This document shows positions 8,343-18,137 of a stretch of DNA of 46,998 nucleotides, piece after piece. The DNA is from Bacteroidales bacterium (GTDB lineage Bacteria; Bacteroidota; Bacteroidia; Bacteroidales; JALTDM01), in assembly GCA_027074135.1 (NCBI GenBank), contig JALTDM010000260.1, positions 1,413 through 48,410 on the forward strand, written 5' to 3'. Both the position numbers and the translations under genes were made by a program. Each line of letters starts with the position of its first letter. Positions within the stretch are counted from its first letter, which is position 1. The notes under the pieces were generated by a model that worked only from the letters and a program-made list of their open reading frames with translations, had not been told where the DNA came from and ran no database searches.

Positions 8343-9692
8343 ATGAGTGGTGTGAAATATGATATTGTGATATTGGGTTCGGGCGAAAGCGGAACAGGTG
8401 CTGCTATTTTGGCAAAAGCAAAAGGCTTGTCTGTTTTTGTTTCCGATAAGGGAAGCATTAAGGATAAATATAAATCTGAGCTTGAATCGGAAGGTATACC
8501 ATACGAAGAGGGCAGACATACTGAAGAAACGGTTTTGAGTGCATGTTTGATTGTGAAAAGTCCGGGTATCCCCGATACTGTGCCGCTTGTGCAAAAGGTG
8601 CGTGAAAAAGGCATAGAAGTAATAAGCGAAATAGAATTTGCATACAGGCATTTGAACAAAGGTGCGAAGATTGTCGCCATAACAGGCAGTAACGGCAAAA
8701 CTACTACCACTTTGCTCACATATCACATTTTCAAAAATGCAGGTGTGAAAGTAGGTCTCGGGGGAAATGTAGGTTACAGTTTTGCAAGACTGGTTGCCGA
8801 AGGCGGTTACGATTATTATGTGTTGGAGATTAGCAGTTTTCAACTTGACGGGTGTTACGAATTTAAACCCGATATTGGTGCTATTTTGAACATTACGCCT
8901 GACCACTTGGACAGGTACGATTACAAAATGGAAAATTATGCCGCATCAAAGTATCGGTTAGTTCAAAATTTTGATGAGAAAAACTTTTTTGTATTCAATG
9001 CAGATGACGAGGTTATAAGCAAGATGAATAAACTTTATTCTAAGGGGAAAGAAATACCTTTTTCATTAAAGAAGCACTTAACCGAAGGTGCTTGGCTTGA
9101 GGATGAAAAAATCATAATTAATATAAATAAAAACCTATTTGAAATGAAAATAGAAGAATTATCTCTGAAAGGAAAGCATAATGTGGCTAATTCAATGGTT
9201 GCAGCTATTGCAGCAAACATTATGAAAATAAAAAAAGAGACTATCAGAAGAAGTCTTATGACCTTTGATTCGGTTGAGCACCGTCTCGAAAATTATTTGA
9301 CAATAGGCGGAGTTAAATTTATAAACGATTCCAAGGCTACAAATATCAATTCCACTTGGTATGCTTTGGAAACCGTAGAAGCTCCGATAGTTTGGATAGC
9401 AGGCGGTATAGATAAAGGTAATGATTACAGTGAATTGTATCCGCTTGTAAAGGAAAAGGTTAAAGCTTTGGTTTGCCTAGGTCTAGACAACAGAAAACTT
9501 ATTGAAAGCTTTGAAGGGATAATTCCTGTAATAGAAGAAGCCCGCTCAATGCAAGAAGCTGTGAAAAAGGCATATAGACTGGCGGAAAGGGGAGATGTAG
9601 TATTGTTGTCACCGGCATGTGCCAGCTTTGATTTGTTTGATAACTACGAAGACAGGGGAAGGCAATTTAAAAAATATGTAAGAGATTTATAA
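8343..9692 (+). CDS. murD: UDP-MurNAc-alanine:D-glutamate ligase MurD
   Basis: The 449-residue Mur ligase has a Rossmann-like N-terminal domain (VILGSGESGTGAA), the ATP motif ITGSNGKTTTT near residues 113-123, the central ITPDHLDRY motif and the C-terminal NDSKATN motif. It adds D-glutamate to UDP-MurNAc-L-Ala. Its start codon directly follows the mraY stop, so the two are probably translationally coupled. Confidence 0.97.
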   Translation: MSGVKYDIVILGSGESGTGAAILAKAKGLSVFVSDKGSIKDKYKSELESEGIPYEEGRHTEETVLSACLIVKSPGIPDTVPLVQKVREKGIEVISEIEFAYRHLNKGAKIVAITGSNGKTTTTLLTYHIFKNAGVKVGLGGNVGYSFARLVAEGGYDYYVLEISSFQLDGCYEFKPDIGAILNITPDHLDRYDYKMENYAASKYRLVQNFDEKNFFVFNADDEVISKMNKLYSKGKEIPFSLKKHLTEGAWLEDEKIIININKNLFEMKIEELSLKGKHNVANSMVAAIAANIMKIKKETIRRSLMTFDSVEHRLENYLTIGGVKFINDSKATNINSTWYALETVEAPIVWIAGGIDKGNDYSELYPLVKEKVKALVCLGLDNRKLIESFEGIIPVIEEARSMQEAVKKAYRLAERGDVVLLSPACASFDLFDNYEDRGRQFKKYVRDL

Positions 9693-9696
9693 TTTT

Positions 9697-10887
9697 ATGA
9701 AACTGGAATTCCGGGGAGATAAAACATTGTGGTATATATATGCCTTTTTTGTGGCGATATCAATATTATCTGTATATAGCGCCACAGAATCTATGGGCTT
9801 GATAAAAGGCAGTGTATATATGTTTGCTTTTAAGCATTTTATAATGATAGTATTCGGTTTCTTCTTGATGTATTTTGTACACAGGTTGAATTATACCTTA
9901 CACTATCTCATTGCGTATCCGTTTTTGCTTTTTTCCATTGCACTTTTGGTAATTACGCTGGTTTACGGTGTGTCTCTTAATCAAGCATCCAGGTGGATAG
10001 TAATTCCCGGAACAGGTTTTACGCTTCAGACTTCCGATGTGGCAAAATTTGCTTTAGTAAATTTTCTTGCTGCAAAAATTTATGACTTGAATTCAAATGG
10101 TAAGATTAAAGAATTTTCATCATTGGCCGGTTGGATAATTTTTGCAACACTATTGGTCGTTGTATTGATTTTGCCTGCTAACTTATCCACTGCACTAATG
10201 GTTTTTATGATTGCATACATAATGATGTGGATTGGCGGTGCAAAGTTTAAACATTTGATTATTACTTTGTTAGTGTTCGTAATTTTGGGTGGCGGTTTTA
10301 TAATGATAGCTCCGAAATTTATGAAACACACCCGTATCGCTACTTGGAAGAGCAGGGTTGAATCTTTCTTTTCTGATGACAATTCAAAAAATAATGATAA
10401 TACATATCAAGCGGATCAGGCTAAAATAGCAATTGCAACAGGAGGACTTTTGGGGAAAGGTCCCGGTAATAGTGCTCAAAAAAGTGTATTACCACATCCA
10501 TATTCCGATTTTATTTATGCCATTATATTGGAAGAGTTTGGTATTTGGGGTGGTGTGATTGTAATTTTTCTATATTTTATATTACTGTATCGGGCAGTTC
10601 GTAATTTGATTATTGAAAAGAAGATAACTTATAAAATATTATTACAATTCGGTATTACATTAGTGTTTGTTACACAGGCGTTTATAAATATGGGTGTTTC
10701 TGTGGGTATTTTCCCGGTTACAGGTCAACCGTTGCCGCTTATCAGTATGGGTGGAACATCATATATTATGTCAAGCATATCTTATGGGGTGCTGATTTCA
10801 ACAACCATTGACAAAAAGAAAAAAACTAAAAATAAAGAACAGGAAAACAACGAAAATGAAGAACAAGAATCTGAAAATATTGATTAG
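9697..10887 (+). CDS. ftsW: Septal peptidoglycan glycosyltransferase FtsW (SEDS family)
   Basis: The 396-residue protein has about ten membrane helices and the SEDS signature GQPLPLISMGGTS near residue 345. SEDS proteins polymerise lipid II into glycan strands and work with class B PBPs such as the FtsI encoded upstream. The C-terminal tail is strikingly charged (Lys/Glu/Asn-rich) and its last 32 bases overlap the murG start. Position in the dcw cluster favours FtsW over RodA. Confidence 0.96.
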   Translation: MKLEFRGDKTLWYIYAFFVAISILSVYSATESMGLIKGSVYMFAFKHFIMIVFGFFLMYFVHRLNYTLHYLIAYPFLLFSIALLVITLVYGVSLNQASRWIVIPGTGFTLQTSDVAKFALVNFLAAKIYDLNSNGKIKEFSSLAGWIIFATLLVVVLILPANLSTALMVFMIAYIMMWIGGAKFKHLIITLLVFVILGGGFIMIAPKFMKHTRIATWKSRVESFFSDDNSKNNDNTYQADQAKIAIATGGLLGKGPGNSAQKSVLPHPYSDFIYAIILEEFGIWGGVIVIFLYFILLYRAVRNLIIEKKITYKILLQFGITLVFVTQAFINMGVSVGIFPVTGQPLPLISMGGTSYIMSSISYGVLISTTIDKKKKTKNKEQENNENEEQESENID

Positions 10888-11965
10888 CGGCGGTGGAACA
10901 GGAGGGCATATTTTTCCTGCCGTATCCATAGCCAACGAAATAAAAAGAAGAGAACCTTCTGCTGAAATATTGTTTGTAGGAGCAGAGGGACGAATGGAAA
11001 TGGAAAAAGTGCCGAAAGCAGGATACGAAATTATTGGTCTTACCGTGCAAGGTTTTCAAAGAAAGCTAACGCTCAAGAATTTGTCATTTTTACCGAAATT
11101 GTTAAAAAGCTTATCGAAGGCGAAAAAGATTGTTGGGGATTTTAAACCTGATATTGCTATTGGAACCGGAGGATTTGCAAGTGGACCCGTTGTTTATGCT
11201 GCAACAAAATATAAAGTACCTGTTCTTATTCAAGAGCAAAATTCATTGCCGGGTGTTACCAATAAAATTTTGAGCAAAAAAGCTAATGTTATTTGTGTGG
11301 CTTACGAAGAGGCAAAAAAATATTTTCCACCTGAAAAGGTAGTGTTGACAGGTAATCCAATACGAAAAGAAATTACGGAAATAGATGGCAAAAGGGAAGA
11401 AGCACTTAATTATTTCGGTTTGCAGCCGTATAAACCTGTTGTGTTGGTTGTTGGTGGCAGTCTGGGAGCTTTGGCAATAAATGAAGCTGTTCACGCAGGA
11501 TATGAAAAGTTAACGGAAAAAGGTGTGCAGTTGATTTGGCAAACAGGAAAGTCATATTTCGTCAGGGTGAATAATGTTGAGGATTTGCAAAAGCGGGGTG
11601 TGGTTGTCAAAGATTTTATTTATAAAATGGATTATGCGTATGCTGCTGCCGATATAATTGTTTCGCGTGCAGGTGCTATGTCTATTTCCGAACTTGCAGT
11701 GATTGGCAAGCCGGTTATTTTGGTACCGTCTCCATATGTTGCCGAAAATCACCAGTACAAAAATGCTATGGCTTTGGTGTCTAAAAATGCTGCCGTATTG
11801 GTTAAAAACGATGAGACAAAGGAAAAACTTGTGCCTGAAATTTTGAATTTGACAAAAGATGAGAAGAAACGTAGTGAATTAGGCAATAATATTAAAAAGT
11901 TTGCTAAACCGAATGCTACTCAAAGTATTGTTGATGAGGTGTTTAAATTGATAGAAAAAAGATGA
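10856..11965 (+). CDS. murG: UDP-GlcNAc:lipid I N-acetylglucosaminyltransferase MurG
   Basis: I place the start at the ATG at 10856 (369 residues), which puts the diphosphate-binding loop SGGGTGGHIFPA near residues 10-21 as in other MurG proteins; an upstream TTG at 10808 would add a basic stretch without family support. The GT-B enzyme converts lipid I to lipid II at the inner face of the membrane. The C-terminal half has the SRAGAMSISEL nucleotide-sugar motif. The start overlaps ftsW by 32 bases, and the end overlaps murC by 4 (ATGA). Confidence 0.96.
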   Translation: MKNKNLKILISGGGTGGHIFPAVSIANEIKRREPSAEILFVGAEGRMEMEKVPKAGYEIIGLTVQGFQRKLTLKNLSFLPKLLKSLSKAKKIVGDFKPDIAIGTGGFASGPVVYAATKYKVPVLIQEQNSLPGVTNKILSKKANVICVAYEEAKKYFPPEKVVLTGNPIRKEITEIDGKREEALNYFGLQPYKPVVLVVGGSLGALAINEAVHAGYEKLTEKGVQLIWQTGKSYFVRVNNVEDLQKRGVVVKDFIYKMDYAYAAADIIVSRAGAMSISELAVIGKPVILVPSPYVAENHQYKNAMALVSKNAAVLVKNDETKEKLVPEILNLTKDEKKRSELGNNIKKFAKPNATQSIVDEVFKLIEKR

Positions 11966-13332
11966 AATTTGAAAGTAGAAATATTAATTTTGTATATTTT
12001 ATCGGTATAGGCGGAATAGGTATGAGTGCCTTGGCACTGCATTTTAAGCGTATGGGGTTAGAGGTGAGCGGTTACGACAGGGTGCCGTCTAGGATTACGG
12101 ATATGTTGCAAAGCAAAGGCATTGAAGTTTATTTTGATGAAGATGTCAGCCACATTACACAGTTTGACAAGGACAGTTTGTTGGTTGTTTACACACCTGC
12201 CATTCCTGCCGCTCATAAGGAACTTTCTTTGGTACGCAGAGAGGGTTATTTTTTGAAAAAACGATCAGAAGTGTTGGGGGTGCTGTCGCAAAATTACAAA
12301 ACCATTGCTATAGGCGGAACTCACGGCAAAACAACCGTTACATCTATGGTAGCTCATATTTTTAAGAGTACAGGAGAAAAAGCCGTAGTGTTTTCCGGCG
12401 GAATTATGGCTAATTATGACACTAATTTCTTGTATGAAGATGAGGCGGAATATATGATTGTAGAAGCTGACGAATATGACAGGTCGTTTTTGCAACTTAA
12501 AGAAAACTTTGTGAATGTTGTTACTGCTGTAGATGCCGATCACCTTGATATTTACGGGACATATGACGAATTGAAAAGCACTTTTGTGAAATTTGCATCA
12601 TCATTGTCGGAAGAAGGTGTAGCTTTGGTAAATGCCAAGGTTAAGAATATTTTCGGTAGCATAGACAGGAAAATTACCTATGGAGTGGCTGCAGGTGATT
12701 TTTATGCGAAAAATGTAGATTACAAAAACAGCAGTTTTGATTTTTGGCGTGCTGATGAAAAACTAATGGAAATAAGTTTGAATGTGAGAGGCAAACATAA
12801 TGTTGAAAATGCCGTAGCTGCTGCAAGTGTGGCTTATTGGGCAGGTATTGAAACAAGTAAAATTGTCGAGGCTTTGAATACTTTTAAAGGAAACTGGCGA
12901 AGGTTTGAAGTGATTTTTAGTGGAGAAGGTAAAGTTTATATTGATGATTATGCACATCATCCCGAGGAAATAAAAGCGGTGTTGGAAAGTGTGAGGCAGA
13001 TGTGGCTAGATGCAAAGGTGTTGGTTGTTTTCCAACCACATTTGTATTCACGTACACGGGATTTGGCGGAAGGATTTGCCGAAGTTTTGGCAATGGCTGA
13101 TGAGCTTGTGTTGTTGCCTATTTATCCTGCAAGGGAAAAACCTATCGAGGGTGTTACTTCTGCTTGGTTGCTGGATTTGGTTGATTTGGATAGAAAACAT
13201 TTGGTTGAGAAAAGTGGTTTGGTTGAATTTGTCCGTAAATCTGATTTTGATATTTTACTTACTTTGGGTGCAGGAGATATTGACAGGTTAGTAAAGCCTT
13301 TGGCTGAAATGTTGAAACAAAAATATTCGTAA
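11962..13332 (+). CDS. murC: UDP-MurNAc:L-alanine ligase MurC
   Basis: The 456-residue Mur ligase begins with the dinucleotide-fold motif IGIGGIGMSALA and has the ATP loop GGTHGKTTVTSM near residues 117-128. Family motifs EADEYDRSFL and YIDDYAHHPEEI follow. It adds L-alanine to UDP-MurNAc, the first step of the stem peptide. It comes after murD and murE in gene order although it acts before them, which is normal for dcw clusters. The length is typical. Confidence 0.97.
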   Translation: MKFESRNINFVYFIGIGGIGMSALALHFKRMGLEVSGYDRVPSRITDMLQSKGIEVYFDEDVSHITQFDKDSLLVVYTPAIPAAHKELSLVRREGYFLKKRSEVLGVLSQNYKTIAIGGTHGKTTVTSMVAHIFKSTGEKAVVFSGGIMANYDTNFLYEDEAEYMIVEADEYDRSFLQLKENFVNVVTAVDADHLDIYGTYDELKSTFVKFASSLSEEGVALVNAKVKNIFGSIDRKITYGVAAGDFYAKNVDYKNSSFDFWRADEKLMEISLNVRGKHNVENAVAAASVAYWAGIETSKIVEALNTFKGNWRRFEVIFSGEGKVYIDDYAHHPEEIKAVLESVRQMWLDAKVLVVFQPHLYSRTRDLAEGFAEVLAMADELVLLPIYPAREKPIEGVTSAWLLDLVDLDRKHLVEKSGLVEFVRKSDFDILLTLGAGDIDRLVKPLAEMLKQKYS

Positions 13333-13337
13333 AACGA

Positions 13338-14147
13338 ATGAAGAAATTTTTAAAAAAATATAAGTCGCTGATTTTTATTGTTGCAATTGTTTTATTTTTC
13401 ATTGCGGGTAAAATAATTGTAAGCGGGGTAAAGCAAAATATCAGGGTAAAAAATATAGAGGTTGTTATTGAAGACAGCACAATGCACCAATTCATAAATA
13501 ATGAAGAAGTGTTAAAAACATTGTTGGACAGTGGTATCGTAGTGCAAGGTAAGGTTTACGACAGTGTAAACACTTTGCGTATTGAAAACATTATCAGGAA
13601 TTTGAGTGTTGTGAAAAATGCAGAAGTGTATGTGACATTTGGTGGAACCATGTATATAAAAGTTGTGCAACGTAATCCTATTGTAAGGATAATTACTTAT
13701 GACAAAGACACTTATTACATTGATGAGGAGGGTTTTTTGATGCCTTATACAGGCAAAAATGCAACTAGAGTATTAGTTGCATCGGGCGAGATTGATGCAC
13801 CTTATGCTTTGTTCGAGAAGGATTTCAATGTTAAGCATTCAAGAATGATGTTTAATAGGGATACACTTTTGCAAGAAATTTACGAAATCTCTAAATATAT
13901 ATACGAAAATGAGTTTTGGAAAAATAATATAGAACAAATTTATGTAGCCAGTGAAAATGAATACCATTTTATACCTAAAGTAGGTAGTTTTTTTATTAAC
14001 TTTGGAGATATAAAAGACTATAAACGTAAATTTAGATATTTAAAGATTTTTTACAAAGATGTTTTGCCAAAAGTCGGCTGGAACTATTACAGCAAAATTG
14101 ATTTAAGATTTAAAAAACAAATTGTTTGTGAGAAAATAAATAATTAA
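13338..14147 (+). CDS. ftsQ: Division protein FtsQ/DivIB-like
   Basis: The 269-residue protein has a short basic cytoplasmic tail, one membrane segment at about residues 10-28 (LIFIVAIVLFFIAGKIIV) and a periplasmic part that begins with a POTRA-like region (VKNIEVVIED, then VVKNAEVYVTFGGTMYIKV). FtsQ forms the FtsQLB scaffold at the septum. Sequence conservation is low, as usual for FtsQ. Position between murC and ftsA, length and topology support the call. Confidence 0.9.
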   Translation: MKKFLKKYKSLIFIVAIVLFFIAGKIIVSGVKQNIRVKNIEVVIEDSTMHQFINNEEVLKTLLDSGIVVQGKVYDSVNTLRIENIIRNLSVVKNAEVYVTFGGTMYIKVVQRNPIVRIITYDKDTYYIDEEGFLMPYTGKNATRVLVASGEIDAPYALFEKDFNVKHSRMMFNRDTLLQEIYEISKYIYENEFWKNNIEQIYVASENEYHFIPKVGSFFINFGDIKDYKRKFRYLKIFYKDVLPKVGWNYYSKIDLRFKKQIVCEKINN

Positions 14148-14158
14148 AAATATTTAAT

Positions 14159-15505
14159 ATGGAAAACAAAAATGATATTTTCGCCGTATTGGACATTGGA
14201 ACCACAAAGGTTGTTTACATTATTGCACAAAAGAATAAAGGCAAATTTGAAATACTTAAGTATGGTGAGCAGGTGTCCAGAGGTGTTCATATGGGAGAAG
14301 TGATAAATATAGACCAGGTTACAAAAGTTTTGAGTAAAGTGTTTAATGAAGTGGAAAGTGACCTTGGGTTTGAAGTAGAAGATGTGATAGTAGGTATTGC
14401 AGGCTATAATGTAAATACAAAAATAATTTCCGAATCCGTTACGCTCAATCCGGATGTACTTATCGGCGAGGAGGATATGAAAAAACTAATGGGTCAAGTA
14501 AAGCTTGCTGCAAATGATGAAGGAAACGAAGAAATTATTGATATTATACCGAAAGATTTTACCCTTGTTACCATTGAAGGGAAAGAAAAGGGAATAGAAA
14601 ATCCTGTGGGATCATACGGAAAAAGATTGTATGGAAATTTTCACATAATTACCATTAAGAAAACAATTAAAAAGCATTTGGAAACCGCATTGAGTAATAA
14701 CGGTAAAAAAGTGAAGAAATTCGTGTTGGAACCTATTGCATCTTTCCGTAGCACACTTACCGATGATGAAAAAGAATTGGGAGTTGTAATGATTGACATA
14801 GGCGGTGGTACATCGGACTTTGCCGTAGTGAAAAACAATAAATTGTTGTTGACTAATGTAAATCCCATAGGAAGCAACAAAATAACCGAAGATTTAAAAG
14901 AAATTTTTAACATAACAATACAATCTGCTGAATCACTAAAGATTAAACACGGTTCTTGCGAGCCAAGTAAAGTTGAAAAAAATTCTTTTGTTGAGGTTAA
15001 TAACAGAAAAATAGATAAAGAAGAATTGGCAAGAAATATCAGGGCTATTGTATCTGATAAAATATTGGCACCTATTTTTGGCGAAATAAACAATCATAAT
15101 TTTACAAGGAAAGATTTATCCAGGGTAGTAGTAACAGGAGGTGGTGCTCAGCTAAAACACCTTAAAGATTTAGTAGCATACAAAACTACTATAGAAACCA
15201 GGATAGGGAATCTTAAAAATACTTATGAAGTAGGTGATAGCGAATTGATTTTGGGAAAAGAATTATTATCTCCAAAGTATGCAACCGTTGTCGGATTGTT
15301 GCTTATTGCTTTTGAAGAAAAACTTTATGCGGATATTTTAGTTAAACATACCACAACGGAAGAAATAGTGAAAGAAAAAGAAACGCAAAACAAGAATGAT
15401 GATAAGAAATCCAAAGTGAAAAAAAGAAAACAAAAAGAAAATAAAAAATCTTGGTGGGAAATATTTTGGGAAAAAATAGAAAACGGAGTGGAAGACTTAG
15501 AATAA
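14159..15505 (+). CDS. ftsA: Division protein FtsA (actin-like)
   Basis: The 448-residue actin-fold ATPase carries the phosphate-1 motif LDIGTTKVVYIIA near residue 12, the phosphate-2 motif IDIGGGTSDFAVV near 213 and the adenosine motif VVTGGGAQLKHL near 324. The SHS2 subdomain (1C) follows the first motif. A lysine-rich linker (about 405-425) leads to a tryptophan-rich amphipathic helix (SWWEIFWEKIENGVEDL), the membrane-targeting anchor. FtsA tethers FtsZ filaments to the membrane. It lies 17 bases before ftsZ. Confidence 0.96.
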   Translation: MENKNDIFAVLDIGTTKVVYIIAQKNKGKFEILKYGEQVSRGVHMGEVINIDQVTKVLSKVFNEVESDLGFEVEDVIVGIAGYNVNTKIISESVTLNPDVLIGEEDMKKLMGQVKLAANDEGNEEIIDIIPKDFTLVTIEGKEKGIENPVGSYGKRLYGNFHIITIKKTIKKHLETALSNNGKKVKKFVLEPIASFRSTLTDDEKELGVVMIDIGGGTSDFAVVKNNKLLLTNVNPIGSNKITEDLKEIFNITIQSAESLKIKHGSCEPSKVEKNSFVEVNNRKIDKEELARNIRAIVSDKILAPIFGEINNHNFTRKDLSRVVVTGGGAQLKHLKDLVAYKTTIETRIGNLKNTYEVGDSELILGKELLSPKYATVVGLLLIAFEEKLYADILVKHTTTEEIVKEKETQNKNDDKKSKVKKRKQKENKKSWWEIFWEKIENGVEDLE

Positions 15506-15522
15506 TAATAAATTTATAATAT

Positions 15523-16818
15523 ATGATTGACATAGAAATACTTCCGGATGAAAGTAAGCCTGCAAAAAATCCAAACATTATAAAAGTTATAGGAGTGGGC
15601 GGTGCAGGCGGAAATGCTGTAAATAATATGTTTAAAAAAGGCATTCACGGCGTGGATTACTTTCTGGTTAATACTGACTCTCAGGATTTTGAAAAAAGCC
15701 CTATTCCCGACGAAAATAAAATTCAAATAGGTAAAACACTAACTTCAGGACTCGGTGCAGGTAATAATCCCGAGCAAGGAGAAGAAGCGGCAAAAGAAAG
15801 CATTGATGACCTACGGCGTATTTTTGATGAAAATACACATATGGTATTCATAACTGCAGGAATGGGAGGTGGTACGGGAACAGGTGCAGCCCCTATTGTT
15901 GCAAAAATTGCAAAGGAGAAGGAAGTTTTAACTGTTGCAGTTGTAACTATTCCTGCTCCTATCGAAGGTAAAAAAAGAGTTGAAAATGCGAAGCAGGGAC
16001 TTGATCAATTAAAGAAATATGTTGACAGTATAATTGTAATTGACAATAACAAGATAAATAAAATTTATCACGATCTTGAGGTTACAAAAGCTTGGGAAAA
16101 GGCTGATGATATTCTTGCTATTGCCGTAAAAGGTATTGCCGAAATAATAACGGTAAAAGGACATGTGAATGTTGATTTTGCTGATGTGCGTTCGGTACTG
16201 AAGAATAGCGGTGTGGCACTTATGTCGATTGGGGAAGCTGAGGGAGAGTTGCGGGAAGCGTATGCTTTAAGGGAAGCGTTAAAGTCTCCTTTACTCAATA
16301 ATAATGATATAAAAGGAGCAAAAAATGTTTTGATAAATATTTCAGCTTCCGAAGAGAATATGGTAAAAACAGTTGAGTTGGAGAGAATTCTTTCTGTGAT
16401 ACAAGCACTTACAAAAGATACTGATATTATTCACGGTCTTTCTATAAATAATGAATTAGGTAAAAAAATTAGAATCACAATTATTATTACGGGGTTTGAC
16501 GAAAAGGAACTGAATTTTAATGACAGGAGACCAGAGGTTATTAAAGATATTCTGGATATTGTTACTGATGGTGAGCCTGTTGAACCCACTGGAGTTAAAG
16601 TTGTTGATAAACCTTTTGTAAGTGAGGATGGCAGTTTTTCTACGGGTACGGATATTGGTAAAACAAAAGAACAAATAAAAAAAGAAACAGAAGAGCATAA
16701 AAAGGAATTGAGTAACGGTGATAATCATGTTGATGATGCTGATTACATTATAGAAAACATAATTTACAGAGACGGTGAAGTCGGTAAAAACTCATATTTT
16801 GACAAGAATTTAGATTAA
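15523..16818 (+). CDS. ftsZ: Cell division GTPase FtsZ
   Basis: The 431-residue tubulin homologue has the N-terminal GVGGAGGNAVNNM loop, the GTP signature GGGTGTG at residues 115-121 and the T7 loop region NVDFADVRSVL. It polymerises into the Z-ring. The variable C-terminal linker (about residues 340-415) is charged, and the protein ends in NSYFDKNLD, resembling the short C-terminal peptide of Bacteroidetes FtsZ rather than the proteobacterial DIPAFLR type. It is the last gene of the dcw operon and a hairpin terminator follows. Confidence 0.97.
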   Translation: MIDIEILPDESKPAKNPNIIKVIGVGGAGGNAVNNMFKKGIHGVDYFLVNTDSQDFEKSPIPDENKIQIGKTLTSGLGAGNNPEQGEEAAKESIDDLRRIFDENTHMVFITAGMGGGTGTGAAPIVAKIAKEKEVLTVAVVTIPAPIEGKKRVENAKQGLDQLKKYVDSIIVIDNNKINKIYHDLEVTKAWEKADDILAIAVKGIAEIITVKGHVNVDFADVRSVLKNSGVALMSIGEAEGELREAYALREALKSPLLNNNDIKGAKNVLINISASEENMVKTVELERILSVIQALTKDTDIIHGLSINNELGKKIRITIIITGFDEKELNFNDRRPEVIKDILDIVTDGEPVEPTGVKVVDKPFVSEDGSFSTGTDIGKTKEQIKKETEEHKKELSNGDNHVDDADYIIENIIYRDGEVGKNSYFDKNLD

Positions 16819-16829
16819 AAGATAAAAAG

Positions 16830-16860
16830 CAGGGGGCGTTTGCTTCCTGTTTTATTTTTA
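16830..16860 (+). terminator. Bidirectional hairpin terminator after ftsZ
   Basis: The arms CAGGGGGC (16830-16837) and GCTTCCTG (16842-16849) pair over 8 bp, with two G-T pairs and a GTTT loop, and a T-rich tract follows. The opposite strand also has a short T-run (CTTTTT) after the hairpin, so it can serve the convergent small gene ending at 16858. Confidence 0.8.
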
Positions 16861-17052
16861 CAATATTTTCCAAATCTTTTTTCCATATTTAGCTATAAGA
16901 AGTATAACATCAATTGCTTCAAAAATCAATCCTATCAATAATAGAAAATTTGCTCCGGATAAATGATTAATTTTGAATAATGCTCCCGCAACTATTACAA
17001 ACATTGTTAAAAGTAAGAAGAAAAATAAATGTTTGCCTTTTATTTTTATCAT
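16858..17052 (-). CDS. Small two-helix membrane protein with GldL-like motif
   Basis: The 64-residue protein has two membrane helices (about 9-26 and 35-54). The motif GALFKINHLSGANFLLLIGL joining them resembles the membrane core of the gliding/type IX secretion motor protein GldL (GALFKI.HWPGA...L..G). I choose the ATG at 17052 over an upstream ATG at 17118 because a TAnnTTTG box at 17075-17082 (minus) lies between them. It lacks the long cytoplasmic part of GldL, so it is not GldL itself. Function unknown; it is convergent with ftsZ. Confidence 0.65.
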   Translation of the reverse strand: MIKIKGKHLFFFLLLTMFVIVAGALFKINHLSGANFLLLIGLIFEAIDVILLIAKYGKKIWKIL

Positions 17053-17074
17053 AAAACTTGTTTTCCAAGCTTTA

Positions 17075-17082
17075 CAAAAGTA
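17075..17082 (-). promoter_or_regulatory. Putative -7 box (TACTTTTG) for the GldL-like microprotein
   Basis: On the minus strand TACTTTTG matches TAnnTTTG and sits 23 bases upstream of the ATG at 17052. Its position inside the longer possible reading frame argues for the shorter 64-residue product. Confidence 0.5.
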
Positions 17083-17159
17083 ATCATTAATTTTGTAAAA
17101 TAAAAAACTTTTTGGCATGTAAAGTGTAGTGGAGTTTTATTACTATTTGAAGAATTTAT

Positions 17160-18137
17160 TTATTCTTCTTTCATCGAATCATTATTTTTTAATTTTCGCA
17201 AATAAAATTTATGTTCACCATATGTGATTTCAATAATTTCACCTTTTTTTATCAGATTCTCAATAACAGAAAAATCCGAACCGGCATCAGACAACAATTT
17301 TTGTATTGCAGTATCTCTCATGGGGTGAACTGATGTGATACTCAATATATCTTTTTCTATGTCTCCAGTTTGTGAAAACTCATCGCCTTCGTATCCGATA
17401 AGGTATTCTACTTTGTTTAAGTATTTTTCGTAAGTGTTGAATGCAGAAATTAATGCGTTTTCGTCGGGAGGTAATACCCAATTTTCTGCAGGTGGACGTG
17501 TTGGAATGGATATGTAAGAGATGTCGGTGTTTAGTTTTGCAATAAATTTTGCAGTGTCTTCAATATCCTTTGCACTGTCGTTAATGTCTTTTACCAGCAT
17601 TGTTTCGGTTATTAGCTTACCGTTGAAAGCTGAGGCAAATTCTTCTAATCCAATTAATATGTCACGGAGCTTTATTTTACCGTAAGGTCTGTCTATTTTT
17701 TGCCAAATCTTTTCATCGGTTGTATCAACTTTTACAGATACCCAATCTGCTTTCAACAAGGCTTCTCGAACATCGTCCAGCATTATAAGCGAACTGTTAG
17801 TAATAACTGCTACCGGAATGCCTAGTTGTTTTATTAATTCTATTTCTTTGCTAAGATTTATGTCTAATGTGGGTTCGCCGTCCGGAACAAATGTGATGTA
17901 ATCAATTTTTTCGCCTTTACTTCTAATTTTCTCCACTTTGGATTTGGTAAGTTCAAAAATTGCTTCAGGAGCATAAAATTTAGTTAGTTCGCCTTGCATT
18001 TTAAGGGTGCGACCTATTTGACAATATACACAAGCATATGTACAAATTTTAGGTGGTATATTGTTTACACCCAAGCTATACCCAAGCCTTCTCGATGGCA
18101 CAGGTCCGAAAATCATTGTTTCATCTATTGTTTTCAT
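17160..18137 (-). CDS. Radical SAM protein, TYW1-like (COG0731 type)
   Basis: The 325-residue protein has the [4Fe-4S] cysteines C32, C36 and C39 in CTYACVYC (Cx3Cx2C), preceded by GPVPSRRLGYSLGVNN, typical of the wyosine-synthase-like radical SAM group. VPDGEPTLD and ITNSS motifs follow in the SAM barrel. The C-terminal region (about 255-315) looks like a small winged-helix domain. The substrate is unknown; bacterial members are not established tRNA-wyosine enzymes. The start overlaps the permease stop by 17 bases, or falls just after it if Met8 is used. Confidence 0.85.
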   Translation of the reverse strand: MKTIDETMIFGPVPSRRLGYSLGVNNIPPKICTYACVYCQIGRTLKMQGELTKFYAPEAIFELTKSKVEKIRSKGEKIDYITFVPDGEPTLDINLSKEIELIKQLGIPVAVITNSSLIMLDDVREALLKADWVSVKVDTTDEKIWQKIDRPYGKIKLRDILIGLEEFASAFNGKLITETMLVKDINDSAKDIEDTAKFIAKLNTDISYISIPTRPPAENWVLPPDENALISAFNTYEKYLNKVEYLIGYEGDEFSQTGDIEKDILSITSVHPMRDTAIQKLLSDAGSDFSVIENLIKKGEIIEITYGEHKFYLRKLKNNDSMKEE

